This document shows, piece after piece, positions 40,247-48,390 of a stretch of DNA of 64,000 nt. The translations under genes were made by a program, and so were the position numbers. The notes below the pieces were generated by a model. That model saw nothing but the letters and a program-made list of their open reading frames with translations, was not told the DNA's origin and did no database searches. Every line of letters begins with the position of its first letter. The first letter of the stretch is position 1. This DNA is from Parafrankia sp041008525 (lineage in GTDB: Bacteria; Actinomycetota; Actinomycetes; Frankiales; Frankiaceae): contig NZ_JBFLUG010000009.1 in assembly GCF_041008525.1 (NCBI RefSeq), positions 1 through 64,000 of the forward strand, written 5' to 3'.

Positions 40247-41052
40247 CCGGCCCACACACGCTCGTCACCCCCGGCGGCCGGGCCGCCGCCCGCCGGCCGC
40301 GCGCGTCGCGCGCGGGGGGTACGGGGGGTACGGGGCGGGGCCGCGGGCCGCGCACACCGCGCCTTGTCGGCGCCGAGCTCATGAAGCTGGCCACCGGGCG
40401 GTGGCAGCTCGTCGGGTTGTGCATCGTCCTGGCCGTGCACGCGCTGCCCCTGCTGCTGTGGGGCGCCCAGGCCGAGCCGGCCCTGGCCTGGAACGGGCTG
40501 CGCTCCCGCTCGGGTTTTCTCCTCGCCTACGCCATGATGTTCTTCGGCGTCGTTCTCGTCACCAGTGAGTACCGGTACCGCACGATCACCCATGCCTGGC
40601 TGGTCAGCCCGGGCCGGGTGCGGGTCCTCGCCGCCCAGGCCGCGACGGTGGCGCTGATCGGCACGGTCCTGTCCAGCCTGGTGTTCGCGGCCTGGTGGCT
40701 GCGCGGTGCCGACCGACACGGGGGCGCGGCCATGCGGTCGGGCCGTCCGGCGGAGGTGCTGACCGCCTACCTGATCGTTGTCGCCGTGGTGTGCGCGGCC
40801 GGTCTGACGGGCGTGGCACTGGGTGAGCTCACCCGTGGTCTCGCTCCGGCCGCCGGTGTCGTCGCGTTGAGCGGCGTGGTCGAGGCCGCGCTCGACGGGG
40901 CCCGCTTCCACGGCCCGGTCACCGCACCTTCGGGCGTGCTCCTGTGGCCCACCACCGAGACCCCGGTCTCGTCACTGTCCGCCGCGATCTCGTGGGCGGT
41001 GGTCCTCATCGCCGCCGCGATCGCCTCACTGCGCCGGGACCTGCCATCCTGA
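40243..41052 (+). CDS. ABC-2 type permease
   Basis: 269 residues from ATG 40243 inside an ATGA overlap with the ATPase. The first 45 residues are basic and low-complexity. Six membrane helices follow (LVGLCIVLAVHALPLLLWGA, GFLLAYAMMFFGVVLVTSEY, AATVALIGTVLSSLVFAAWW, VLTAYLIVVAVVCAAGLTGV, AVVLIAAAIASLR). YRYRTITHAWLVSPGR after helix two is the conserved coupling region of BcrB-like permeases. With the upstream ATPase it forms a complete exporter half-dimer set. The substrate is unknown. Confidence 0.87.
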   Translation: MTGPHTLVTPGGRAAARRPRASRAGGTGGTGRGRGPRTPRLVGAELMKLATGRWQLVGLCIVLAVHALPLLLWGAQAEPALAWNGLRSRSGFLLAYAMMFFGVVLVTSEYRYRTITHAWLVSPGRVRVLAAQAATVALIGTVLSSLVFAAWWLRGADRHGGAAMRSGRPAEVLTAYLIVVAVVCAAGLTGVALGELTRGLAPAAGVVALSGVVEAALDGARFHGPVTAPSGVLLWPTTETPVSSLSAAISWAVVLIAAAIASLRRDLPS

Positions 41053-41156
41053 ACCAGGAACGGACCGAATCCGTGATGTGGCATAGGTCACTGCCCGCAC
41101 GGCGCGTCCCCTCATCCCCCACCTCTCGCCACCGCGATCGGCCTACGATCCCGCAC

Positions 41157-44100
41157 ATGGCGTTGTGCCCGACATGCGGGGAGGAGGGGAACCTCGAGCG
41201 CGCGCGCTTCTGCTCCGGCTGCGGGAATCCCCTGCCCGTCGCGGGTAGTGGAGCCCGCAAGATCGTGACCATCATGTTCGTCGACATCACCGGGTCGACC
41301 GACATTGGCGAGAAGATCGACTCCGAACAGCTGCAACAGGTCATGTGGCGGTTCTTCACGACCGTCCGCGAGGTCATTTACGCGCATGGCGGCACGGTCG
41401 AGAAGTTCATCGGTGACGCGGTGTTCGCCGTGTTCGGCATCCCGGTGCTCCATGAGGACGACGCACTGCGCGCCGTCCGGGCGAGCCTGGACATCCGCGC
41501 CGCCATGGAGGAGCTGAACACCGAGTTCCACCGCGACCTGAACCTGCGGTTGCGGGTGCGGATCGGTATCAACACCGGCGAGGTGACCGTCGCCGGTGGC
41601 GGCGCCACCGGCGACCCGGTGAACGTGGCCTCCCGGCTGGAGGAGGCAGCTCCGCCCGACGAGATCCTCATCGGCGAGAGCACCTACCGGTTCGTCCGGC
41701 ACAGCATCACCACGAGCTCGGTCGGGCCGCTGGTCGTCCAGGGCAAGCGGGAGCCGGTGCGGGCGCACCGGCTGCTCGGCCTGCGCAACCCGGGCGTCGG
41801 GCCCGGCCTGCGGGAGCCGTCCCAGGGGTTCGCCGCGCCGGTGATCGGCCGCAACCGCGAGCGCCGCCGCCTCCAGGACGCCTTCGAGGCGGTCGTGGAG
41901 GAGCGGACCTGTCACCTGTTCACCGTTCTGGGGCCCGCCGGCATCGGCAAGTCCCGCATGGTCGGCGAGTTCTGCGAGGGCATCTCCAGCCGGGCGATGG
42001 TGCTCACCGGCCGCTGCCTGTCCTACGGCGAGGGCATCGCCTACTGGCCACTGATGGAGATGGTGCGCCAGGCCACCGGCATGTCCGCCGACGAAAGCGC
42101 GCCCGACGGCCGGCTGCGGCTGAAGAACCTGCTCGCCGGTGTCCCCCAGGCTGCCGAGGTGGTCGACGCTCTCGCCCCGCTCGTCGGCCTCGGCGGTGCG
42201 GAACTGGGCACCCAGGAGAGCTTCTGGGCCGTCCGCACGTTTTTCCAGGCGCTGGCCGAGCAGCGCCCGCTGGTGCTCTGGTTCGACGACGTGCACTGGG
42301 CCGAGCCGACTCTGCTCGACCTCATCGAGCACGTGGCGGACTGGTCCCGCGACGCGCCGATCCTGCTGCTGTGTCTGTCCCGCCCCGAGTTGCTGGAGGA
42401 GCGCCGGATGTGGGGCGGCGGCAAGCTGAACGCCACCTCACTGCTGCTGGCGCCGCTCACCGAGGCACGCTGCCAGCGGCTGATCCGCACCCTGATGGGC
42501 TCGGACGATCTCGACCCCGCGCTGGTCTCCCGGATCACCACCTCCGCCGCGGGCAACCCGCTGTTCGTCGAGCAGATGGTCGCCGCGCTCGTCGACGACG
42601 GCCTGCTCCGCCGGGAGGGCAGCCGGTGGATCGCCACCGGCAACCTGCGCGGCGTCACCGTGCCGCCGACGATCTCCGCGCTGCTCGCGGCGCGGCTCGA
42701 CCGGCTGGACCCGCCGGAGCGCCAGGTGCTGGAGCGTGCCGCGGTCGTCGGCGAACGCTTCTACCTCGATGCCGTCATCGAGCTGTCCGACCCGGTGGAA
42801 CGCCCCTACGTCTACGAGCACTGCCTGTCGCTCGTCCGCAAGGAGCTGGTCCACCCCGACCGCTCCGACCTGCCCGGGGTGGAGGCGTACCGGTTCCTGC
42901 ACGTCCTGCTGCGTGACTGCGCGTACCAGACGACGTCCAAGCGCCAGCGCGCCGACCTGCACGAGCGGTTCGCCGGCTGGCTGCAGGCCCGGATGGTCGG
43001 CGGCCCCGGCGAGCACGACGAGCTGGTCGGCTACCACCTGGAGCAGGCCTACCGCTACCGGGTGGAGCTCGGCCAGCGCGACAACGAGATGGTCGAGCTC
43101 GGCCGGTCCGCGGCGACCTGCCTGATCGAGGCGGCCGACCGGGTCCGCCAGGGTGACGAGACCGGCGCCGCGCAACTACTGAAGCGGGCGATCACCCTGC
43201 TGCCGGAGACCGACCCGCTGCGGCTGCGCGCGGAGATCGACCTCGGCTGGGCGCTGTACTCCTTCGGTCGGCTCTCGGACGCCGAACGGATCCTGCGGCA
43301 GGTCAGCGACCGGGCACGCCGCGCCGGGGAGGACGGGCTGCGCGCCCACGCCCGCCTCGCGCACCTGCGCGTCCTGTTCGCCACCGACCCGGAGGGCCTG
43401 GTCGCCAGCACCCTCACGGAGGCGACCGCGGCGCTGGCATCCTTCGTCCGCGACGGCGACGACGTCGGGGCCGCGCTGGCCTGCCGCAGCCAGAGCGCCG
43501 CCTACGGCGCCGCCGGCCAGTTCGCGGCGGCGGAGAAGGCGATGGAGAACGCGGTGCGGCACGCCGAGGAGTCGGGGGTGCCACGGGCGGCGCACTCGCT
43601 GCGGCGCGAGCTCGTCCTGCTGCTGAGCCTGGTGCCGGGGCCGGTGCCCTACTCGATCGCGAAGGCGGCCGCGGCACTGGACAGCGCCGGCGACGACCGC
43701 GGCCTGCGCCGGGCGGTCCTCGCCCAGCTCGCGCTGCTCACCGCGATGTCCGACGACATGGAAGCCGCACGGACCCACCTCAAGGACGCCGAGGAGATCG
43801 TCGGTGACATCCGCGGCGCCCGCGCCGACCCGTTCCACAGCGGCTTCGTCGTCGCCCGGGTCGCGCTGCTCGCCGGTGAGCCGGAAGTCGCCGAGCGCGA
43901 GCTGCGGCGCAGCTGCCGGCAGCTGTCCCGGATGGGCGAACGGGCGCACCTGGCCACCCGCGCCGCGCTGCTCGCCGACGTGCTCGTCCGCCTCGGCAAG
44001 CTGGAGGAGGCGACGAAGTACGTGAACCGGTGCCGGGACGCCGCCGCGGGCGACCAGCTGCCCGCCCAGGCCGGCTGGTGTTCGGTGCACGCCCGGCTGC

Positions 44101-44390
44101 TGGCGATCTCCGGGCGCGACGCCGAGGCACTACGGTTCGCCGACACCGCCTGCGATCTCGCCAGCCGCACCGACGACATCGACGGGCAGGGCAACGCCCT
44201 GCTCGCCCGGGCCGAGGTGCTGTACCGCGCGGGGCGCAAGGACGACGCGACCGAGAGCCTGGAGGCTGCCGCCGCGCGCTTCCTGCACAAGGGCAACCGG
44301 GCCGCGGCGGCGATGGCCCGGCGGCACTTCGAGAGCCTCGATCAGGTCTCCTCCGGCCTCGGCAGCGGGTTGAGGCGCGCGATGCCGTAG
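41157..44390 (+). CDS. Class III adenylate/guanylate cyclase fused to AAA/STAND ATPase and TPR
   Basis: 1077 residues from ATG 41157, which opens with a zinc ribbon (Cys4, 7, 19, 22: CPTCGEE, FCSGCGNPL); ATG 41076 is possible. The cyclase domain at about 35-205 has metal-binding Asp43 (MFVDITGST) and Asp87 (KFIGDAVFAV) plus transition-state Asn156 and Arg160 (DPVNVASRLEEAA), so it looks active. An ATPase domain at about 230-560 has Walker A GPAGIGKSR and Walker B VLWFDDVHWAE. The C-terminal 450 residues are TPR-like helical repeats. Such proteins are large cytoplasmic signal integrators, common in actinobacteria; the ligand is unknown. Its last 49 bases overlap, tail to tail, the lyase gene on the other strand. 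Confidence 0.92.
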   Translation: MALCPTCGEEGNLERARFCSGCGNPLPVAGSGARKIVTIMFVDITGSTDIGEKIDSEQLQQVMWRFFTTVREVIYAHGGTVEKFIGDAVFAVFGIPVLHEDDALRAVRASLDIRAAMEELNTEFHRDLNLRLRVRIGINTGEVTVAGGGATGDPVNVASRLEEAAPPDEILIGESTYRFVRHSITTSSVGPLVVQGKREPVRAHRLLGLRNPGVGPGLREPSQGFAAPVIGRNRERRRLQDAFEAVVEERTCHLFTVLGPAGIGKSRMVGEFCEGISSRAMVLTGRCLSYGEGIAYWPLMEMVRQATGMSADESAPDGRLRLKNLLAGVPQAAEVVDALAPLVGLGGAELGTQESFWAVRTFFQALAEQRPLVLWFDDVHWAEPTLLDLIEHVADWSRDAPILLLCLSRPELLEERRMWGGGKLNATSLLLAPLTEARCQRLIRTLMGSDDLDPALVSRITTSAAGNPLFVEQMVAALVDDGLLRREGSRWIATGNLRGVTVPPTISALLAARLDRLDPPERQVLERAAVVGERFYLDAVIELSDPVERPYVYEHCLSLVRKELVHPDRSDLPGVEAYRFLHVLLRDCAYQTTSKRQRADLHERFAGWLQARMVGGPGEHDELVGYHLEQAYRYRVELGQRDNEMVELGRSAATCLIEAADRVRQGDETGAAQLLKRAITLLPETDPLRLRAEIDLGWALYSFGRLSDAERILRQVSDRARRAGEDGLRAHARLAHLRVLFATDPEGLVASTLTEATAALASFVRDGDDVGAALACRSQSAAYGAAGQFAAAEKAMENAVRHAEESGVPRAAHSLRRELVLLLSLVPGPVPYSIAKAAAALDSAGDDRGLRRAVLAQLALLTAMSDDMEAARTHLKDAEEIVGDIRGARADPFHSGFVVARVALLAGEPEVAERELRRSCRQLSRMGERAHLATRAALLADVLVRLGKLEEATKYVNRCRDAAAGDQLPAQAGWCSVHARLLAISGRDAEALRFADTACDLASRTDDIDGQGNALLARAEVLYRAGRKDDATESLEAAAARFLHKGNRAAAAMARRHFESLDQVSSGLGSGLRRAMP

Positions 44391-45334
44391 GCGAAGCCGG
44401 CCAGGTCGATCGCCTGCGTCGTGGTTGGCGCGAACGACGCCCCACCGTCACCGAACGTGGCGGTGGCGAGAATGCCGCCGATCCGCAGATCGCTCGAGAT
44501 CCGCGGGTTGAAGCTCTCCTTGTGCATCAGCTGGCCGTCCAGCCACATGAGAATCACCCCGTCGGCGAAACCCTCGAAGTTGAGTTTGACGCCCTGTTCG
44601 ACGCAGGCCCAGCGGCCCCTCGGCCAGTACCACGAGCCTTTCCCGATCACATTCACCGGATGGTCCTCGCGGGCGGTGTTCGCGTACACGATCCCCTTGC
44701 CGCCCTCGCGCCAGGCGAAACGTGTCGCCAGTCCGCTGCGCATCGTCTCGGTGCGCCGGCGGTCCTTCACGATGGTTCCGAAGAATCCGGGCAGGCGTCC
44801 GCCGTTGCCGAAGTCGAACGTCTCCGGAAACCGCAGGTAGTAACGCAGGTACAGCTCGTAGGGTGAGCGCAGCGTGTGATCGACGAAAAGCTGCGTGCCA
44901 CCGTAGGTCGGCCCGTCACCGTAGATTCTCGCGTCGGACGGGTTCATCGCGTCGACCGGGATCGCCACCCGCAGGAACTGCGGGAAACGCGGGTCGTCCG
45001 ACGCCATGATCGCGGCCCGGTCAAGCCCGAAGGACGACCGGGTCTGCGGAACCAGCTCCCTGCCGAAGAACTCCCGCGCCGCAGCCGGGTCCGCCAGCGT
45101 GCGGCCCGTCGCCACACCGGCCGCGGGCGCCGTGGTGGCGGGACCCGCGGCCGGCGCCGTCGTGTCGGGCGGGAGGATCTCACTGGCCGGGTCGAAGACC
45201 TGGTCGTCGGTGAGCGCTCCGCACCCGGCGCCGGCAGCGAGGCCGAGCACGCCGAGGGACGAGGCGAGCATCGCCCGCCTCGTCCGGCCGCGGGGCCCCG
45301 GAGGTGTTGCTCCCGGCTGCCCCGACCGGCTCAT
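44342..45334 (-). CDS. PL14-like polysaccharide lyase lipoprotein
   Basis: 330 residues from ATG 45334, overlapping the dehydrogenase stop by four bases (ATGA). An N-terminal Arg pair (RGRTRRAML), hydrophobic stretch and Cys38 (AAGAGC) suggest a Tat-exported lipoprotein. After a Thr/Ala/Pro linker, the beta-rich domain carries YELYLRYYLRFPETFDFGNG and GGRLPGFFG, recalling the polysaccharide lyase 14 signature (alginate and glucuronan lyases), then NVIGKGSWYWPRGRWACVEQ, ILMWLDGQLMHKE and DLRIGGILATATFG, like the concanavalin-type jelly roll of that family. Role by context: trimming or turning over a uronic-acid polymer outside the cell. Family call moderate; activity unproven. Confidence 0.7.
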   Translation of the reverse strand: MSRSGQPGATPPGPRGRTRRAMLASSLGVLGLAAGAGCGALTDDQVFDPASEILPPDTTAPAAGPATTAPAAGVATGRTLADPAAAREFFGRELVPQTRSSFGLDRAAIMASDDPRFPQFLRVAIPVDAMNPSDARIYGDGPTYGGTQLFVDHTLRSPYELYLRYYLRFPETFDFGNGGRLPGFFGTIVKDRRRTETMRSGLATRFAWREGGKGIVYANTAREDHPVNVIGKGSWYWPRGRWACVEQGVKLNFEGFADGVILMWLDGQLMHKESFNPRISSDLRIGGILATATFGDGGASFAPTTTQAIDLAGFAYGIARLNPLPRPEET

Positions 45335-46758
45335 ACGTTCGGTCGGCCGAGGGCGTGGTAGATCCAGCCGGCGCTGCGCCACAGCTGCGGGTCGAGGGTG
45401 TTGCGCCCGTCGACGATCACCGGACGGCGGACCAGGGGGGTCAGCAGCGACGGCTCGATCTCCCGGAAGTCGGCCCACTCGGTGAGGTGCAGCACGACGT
45501 CGGCGTCGGCGACCGCCGCGGCGACACCGGTCGCGTAGCGCAGGTCGGGGAACTTGCGGGCGGCGTTCTCCATCGCGGCCGGGTCGTAGACCGTCACCCG
45601 AGCGCCGGCCCGGCGCAGGGTGTCGGCCACGTCGAGGGCCGGCGAGTCGCGGATGTCATCGCTGTTCGGCTTGAAGGCCGCGCCGAGCACGGCCACCCGC
45701 CGCCCGGCGGCGACGCCGCCGAGGAGGTGGATCGCCAGCTCCACCGTCCGGGTCCGGCGGCGCAGGTTGACGGTGTCGACCTCGTCGAGGAAGCGCAGGG
45801 CCGGGCCGGCGCCGATCTCCTCGGCGCGGGCCTGGAAGGCGCGGATGTCCTTGGGCAGGCAGCCGCCGCCGAACCCGAGGCCGGCACCGAGAAACCGGCC
45901 GCCGATGCGGGTGTCGTACGACAGCGCCGAGGCCAGGGTCTTCACGTCGGCGCCGGCGACCTCGCAGACCTCGGACATCGCGTTGATGAAGGAGATCTTC
46001 GTGGCCAGGAAGGCGTTCGCCGCGACCTTCACCAGCTCGGCGGTGGCGAAGTCGGAGACGACGGCGGGGGTACCCGCGGCCAGTGCTACCGCGTAGACCG
46101 CCCGCAGCGTGGCCTCCACCCGGTCCCGCCGGCCGGTGTGGTCACCGTGGTCGTGGCGGTCGGCGACGCCGTACCACTCGTCGTCGGCGGGCAGCCCGAA
46201 GACCAGCCGGTCGGGGCGCAGGGTGTCCTCGACGGCGAAGCCCTCGCGCAGGAACTCCGGGTTCCAGGCGAGGTCGACGTCGGGGGCCTCCCGCGCGAGC
46301 CAGCCGGCGAGGCGTACCGCGGTGCCGGCCGGGACCGTCGACTTGCCCACCAGCAGCGACCCGGGCTTCGGCCCGACGGCGAGCAGGCGCTCCACGGCGC
46401 CGTCCACGAAGGTCATGTCAGCGGCGCCGGAGTCGGCGCGCTGCGGGGTGCCCACGCAGAGGAAGTGCACGTCGGCGCTGGCGGCCTCCGCGAAGGAGGT
46501 GGTGAAGGCCAGCCGGCCGGTCGCCAGGTTCTTGCGCAGGAGCTCTTCCAGACCGGGCTCGAAGAAGGGCACCTCGCCGTCGGCCAGCCGCCGCACCTTG
46601 TCCGGGTCGACGTCGACACCGACGACGTCGAAACCGAGCTCGCTCATGCAGATCGCGTGCGTGGCCCCCAGATAGCCGGTGCCAATCACACTGATCCGCA
46701 GTGGTGCCGTGACCGTCTCGGTACTCACCGTCTCGGTACTCACTGACTCGGCGCTCAT
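45331..46758 (-). CDS. ugd: UDP-glucose 6-dehydrogenase
   Basis: 475 residues from ATG 46758 (five residues shorter than the longest frame). It converts UDP-glucose to UDP-glucuronate using two NAD+. N-terminal Rossmann: RISVIGTGYLGATHAICMSE, GVDVDPDKVRRL, FLCVGTPQ, STVPAGTAVRLAG, WNPEFLREGFAVEDTLRPDR. Dimer helix: ELVKVAANAFLATKISFINA. Catalytic Cys300 in GFGGGCLPKDIRAF; C-terminal domain AAFKPNSDDIRDSPALDVAD. A duplicated STETV-STETV precedes the fold. The GDP-mannose dehydrogenase family is related, but the motifs fit UDP-glucose enzymes (UdgA type). It is the first gene of a minus-strand pair with the lyase, divergent from the glycosyltransferase operon, whose precursor it would supply. 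Confidence 0.92.
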   Translation of the reverse strand: MSAESVSTETVSTETVTAPLRISVIGTGYLGATHAICMSELGFDVVGVDVDPDKVRRLADGEVPFFEPGLEELLRKNLATGRLAFTTSFAEAASADVHFLCVGTPQRADSGAADMTFVDGAVERLLAVGPKPGSLLVGKSTVPAGTAVRLAGWLAREAPDVDLAWNPEFLREGFAVEDTLRPDRLVFGLPADDEWYGVADRHDHGDHTGRRDRVEATLRAVYAVALAAGTPAVVSDFATAELVKVAANAFLATKISFINAMSEVCEVAGADVKTLASALSYDTRIGGRFLGAGLGFGGGCLPKDIRAFQARAEEIGAGPALRFLDEVDTVNLRRRTRTVELAIHLLGGVAAGRRVAVLGAAFKPNSDDIRDSPALDVADTLRRAGARVTVYDPAAMENAARKFPDLRYATGVAAAVADADVVLHLTEWADFREIEPSLLTPLVRRPVIVDGRNTLDPQLWRSAGWIYHALGRPNV

Positions 46759-46872
46759 AGTGTGTCCCCCCACTCAAGCATCTTGCTGGGCCGCGGACGG
46801 AATTGTGGACCGCCCAGGTTTCGTCGAGATGAGCGGGGGCCGGCGGCGAGGCACGCATCCCCCCGTGTGTTC

Positions 46873-46885
46873 GAGGTACTACCTC
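46873..46885. promoter_or_regulatory. Palindromic operator candidate GAGGTACTACCTC
   Basis: Perfect six-base arms (GAGGTA / TACCTC) around one base, 115 bases upstream of ugd. Its position between divergent operons suggests joint control. No matching regulator is encoded nearby. Confidence 0.5.
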
Positions 46886-46912
46886 AAGCGACAAGTTTGC
46901 CAGCCCGAGTTA

Positions 46913-46928
46913 CGCCGTTGTGACGGCG
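46913..46928. promoter_or_regulatory. Inverted repeat CGCCGT-N4-ACGGCG
   Basis: Perfect six-base arms with the four-base centre TGTG, 40 bases from the other palindrome. It may be a second operator or the start of a leader hairpin for the GT2 transcript. Confidence 0.4.
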
Positions 46929-47115
46929 GGCCGAACGGGCAGAGTCTGCTGCTACTGTTCTGGCGGCTCAGCAAATAACACGTCTGAGCTACCACCGACG
47001 GGGGCGGTGGGGGCCGTGAACCTGCAGGCTGGCGCGCCTGTCGGTTCACCGTGCCCGTTCCTGCCCGTGCCCCGGCGTTCTCGGTAGCCGGCGTTCGGGG
47101 GGAGCGAAACCAGGC

Positions 47116-48390
47116 ATGGAGTGGCTCGGCGACGCGGTGCAGTTCGTCCGCGATCACAGATCTCTGATCCCGCTCGGCATCGCCGGCGCCGTGTCCTGGG
47201 TGGTGTGGCTCAGCCGGCGGCTCCTCTCGACCAGGTACAAGCCCGTCCGGAACAACTTCCGGACAACCACGTCGGTCGTCGTCCCGTCCTTCCGGGAGGA
47301 TCCCGACGTCCTGATCCGCTGCCTGGAGACCTGGCTCATCCAGGAGCCGAACGAGATCATCATCATCCCCGACGTCGAGGACCGGGATCTGATCGACCGC
47401 CTCGCCCGGCGTGCCGATCCGACGGTGCGGGTGATCCCCTTCATCCACGAGGGCAAGCGCTCGGCGCTCGGGGTCGGCCTGTCGGCCGCGTCGATGGAGA
47501 TCGTCGTGCTCTGCGACTCCGACACCGCCTGGGAGCCGGGTCTGCTCGCCGCCGTCCAGATGCCGTTCATCGACCCGCAGGTCGGCGGGGTCGGCACCCG
47601 CCAGAACGTGTACGAGCCGCGGAGCAGCGTGTGGCGCCGGGTCGCGAACTGGCTCGTTGACATCCGCTACCTCGACTACGTGCCCGCGCAGGGCCGGGTC
47701 GGGGCCGTCGCCTGCCTGTCCGGGCGCACCGCGGCCTACCGGCGCTCGGCGATCCTGCCCGTGCTGCACAACCTGGAGCACGAGTTCTTCCTCGGCCGGC
47801 GGTGCATCGCCGGTGACGACGGGCGGCTGACCTGGCTCGTGCTCGCCTCCGGCTACCGGACGATGCACCAGCACACGGCACGTGCCATGTCGATGTTCCC
47901 GGACAACCTGCGGGCCTTCCTGAAGCAGCGGGTCCGCTGGAGCCGGAACTCCTACCGGACCTACCTGACGGCCATCTACAAGGGCTGGCTGTGGCGGCAG
48001 CCCCTGATCACGCAGATCAGTGTGCTGCAGATCGTGCTCACGCCGGTGACGATGGGCGTGGCGATGACCTACTTCGTCCTGTGGATGTTCCGGCCGGAGC
48101 CGAACGCTCCGATCATCGCGGTCGCCTGGCTGCTGCTCGGACGACTCATCCGCGGGCTCTCTCACCTACGGGAGCATCCCCGCGACATCTTCATCCTCCC
48201 CCTCACCGTACTGATGATCATCATCATCGCGCTGCCGATCAAGGCCTGGGCCCTCGTCTCGATGAACAAGCAGGGCTGGCTGACCCGACGCTCCGACCTG
48301 ATCGGCGGCGAGGGACAGACCGACGCCTCCACCCGAACCGGCCCGGCAGCCCGCCCGGCGGCCGCCACAGCGACGGGCGGAGCCCGATGA
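47116..48390 (+). CDS. Processive GT2 glycosyltransferase, hyaluronan-synthase-like
   Basis: 424 residues from ATG 47116. One N-terminal helix (about 19-34), a cytoplasmic GT-A domain and four or so C-terminal helices (about 290-390). Catalytic elements of processive synthases are all present: TTSVVVPSFREDPDVL, the DxD pair Asp134/Asp136 (VVLCDSDTAWEPG), FLGRRCIAGDDGRLT with general-base Asp (GDD 233-235), and the KQRVRW motif (270-275) equivalent to QxxRW. Size and topology match hyaluronan synthases and Alg8-like enzymes rather than cellulose synthase; no PilZ domain. Divergent ugd would supply UDP-glucuronate. Its stop overlaps the first beta-helix gene by four bases. Product chemistry is inferred, not shown. 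Confidence 0.88.
   Translation: MEWLGDAVQFVRDHRSLIPLGIAGAVSWVVWLSRRLLSTRYKPVRNNFRTTTSVVVPSFREDPDVLIRCLETWLIQEPNEIIIIPDVEDRDLIDRLARRADPTVRVIPFIHEGKRSALGVGLSAASMEIVVLCDSDTAWEPGLLAAVQMPFIDPQVGGVGTRQNVYEPRSSVWRRVANWLVDIRYLDYVPAQGRVGAVACLSGRTAAYRRSAILPVLHNLEHEFFLGRRCIAGDDGRLTWLVLASGYRTMHQHTARAMSMFPDNLRAFLKQRVRWSRNSYRTYLTAIYKGWLWRQPLITQISVLQIVLTPVTMGVAMTYFVLWMFRPEPNAPIIAVAWLLLGRLIRGLSHLREHPRDIFILPLTVLMIIIIALPIKAWALVSMNKQGWLTRRSDLIGGEGQTDASTRTGPAARPAAATATGGAR

Larger units (their letters stand above)
46759..47115. other. 357-base divergent promoter region of the polyuronate locus
   Basis: It separates ugd (minus) from the GT2 gene (plus). It is locally AT-richer than its surroundings (GCTCAGCAAATAACACG near 46965) and holds two perfect palindromes listed separately. 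Start sites cannot be fixed by eye. A GGGGGGAGCG stretch near 47096 precedes the GT2 start. Confidence 0.6.
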
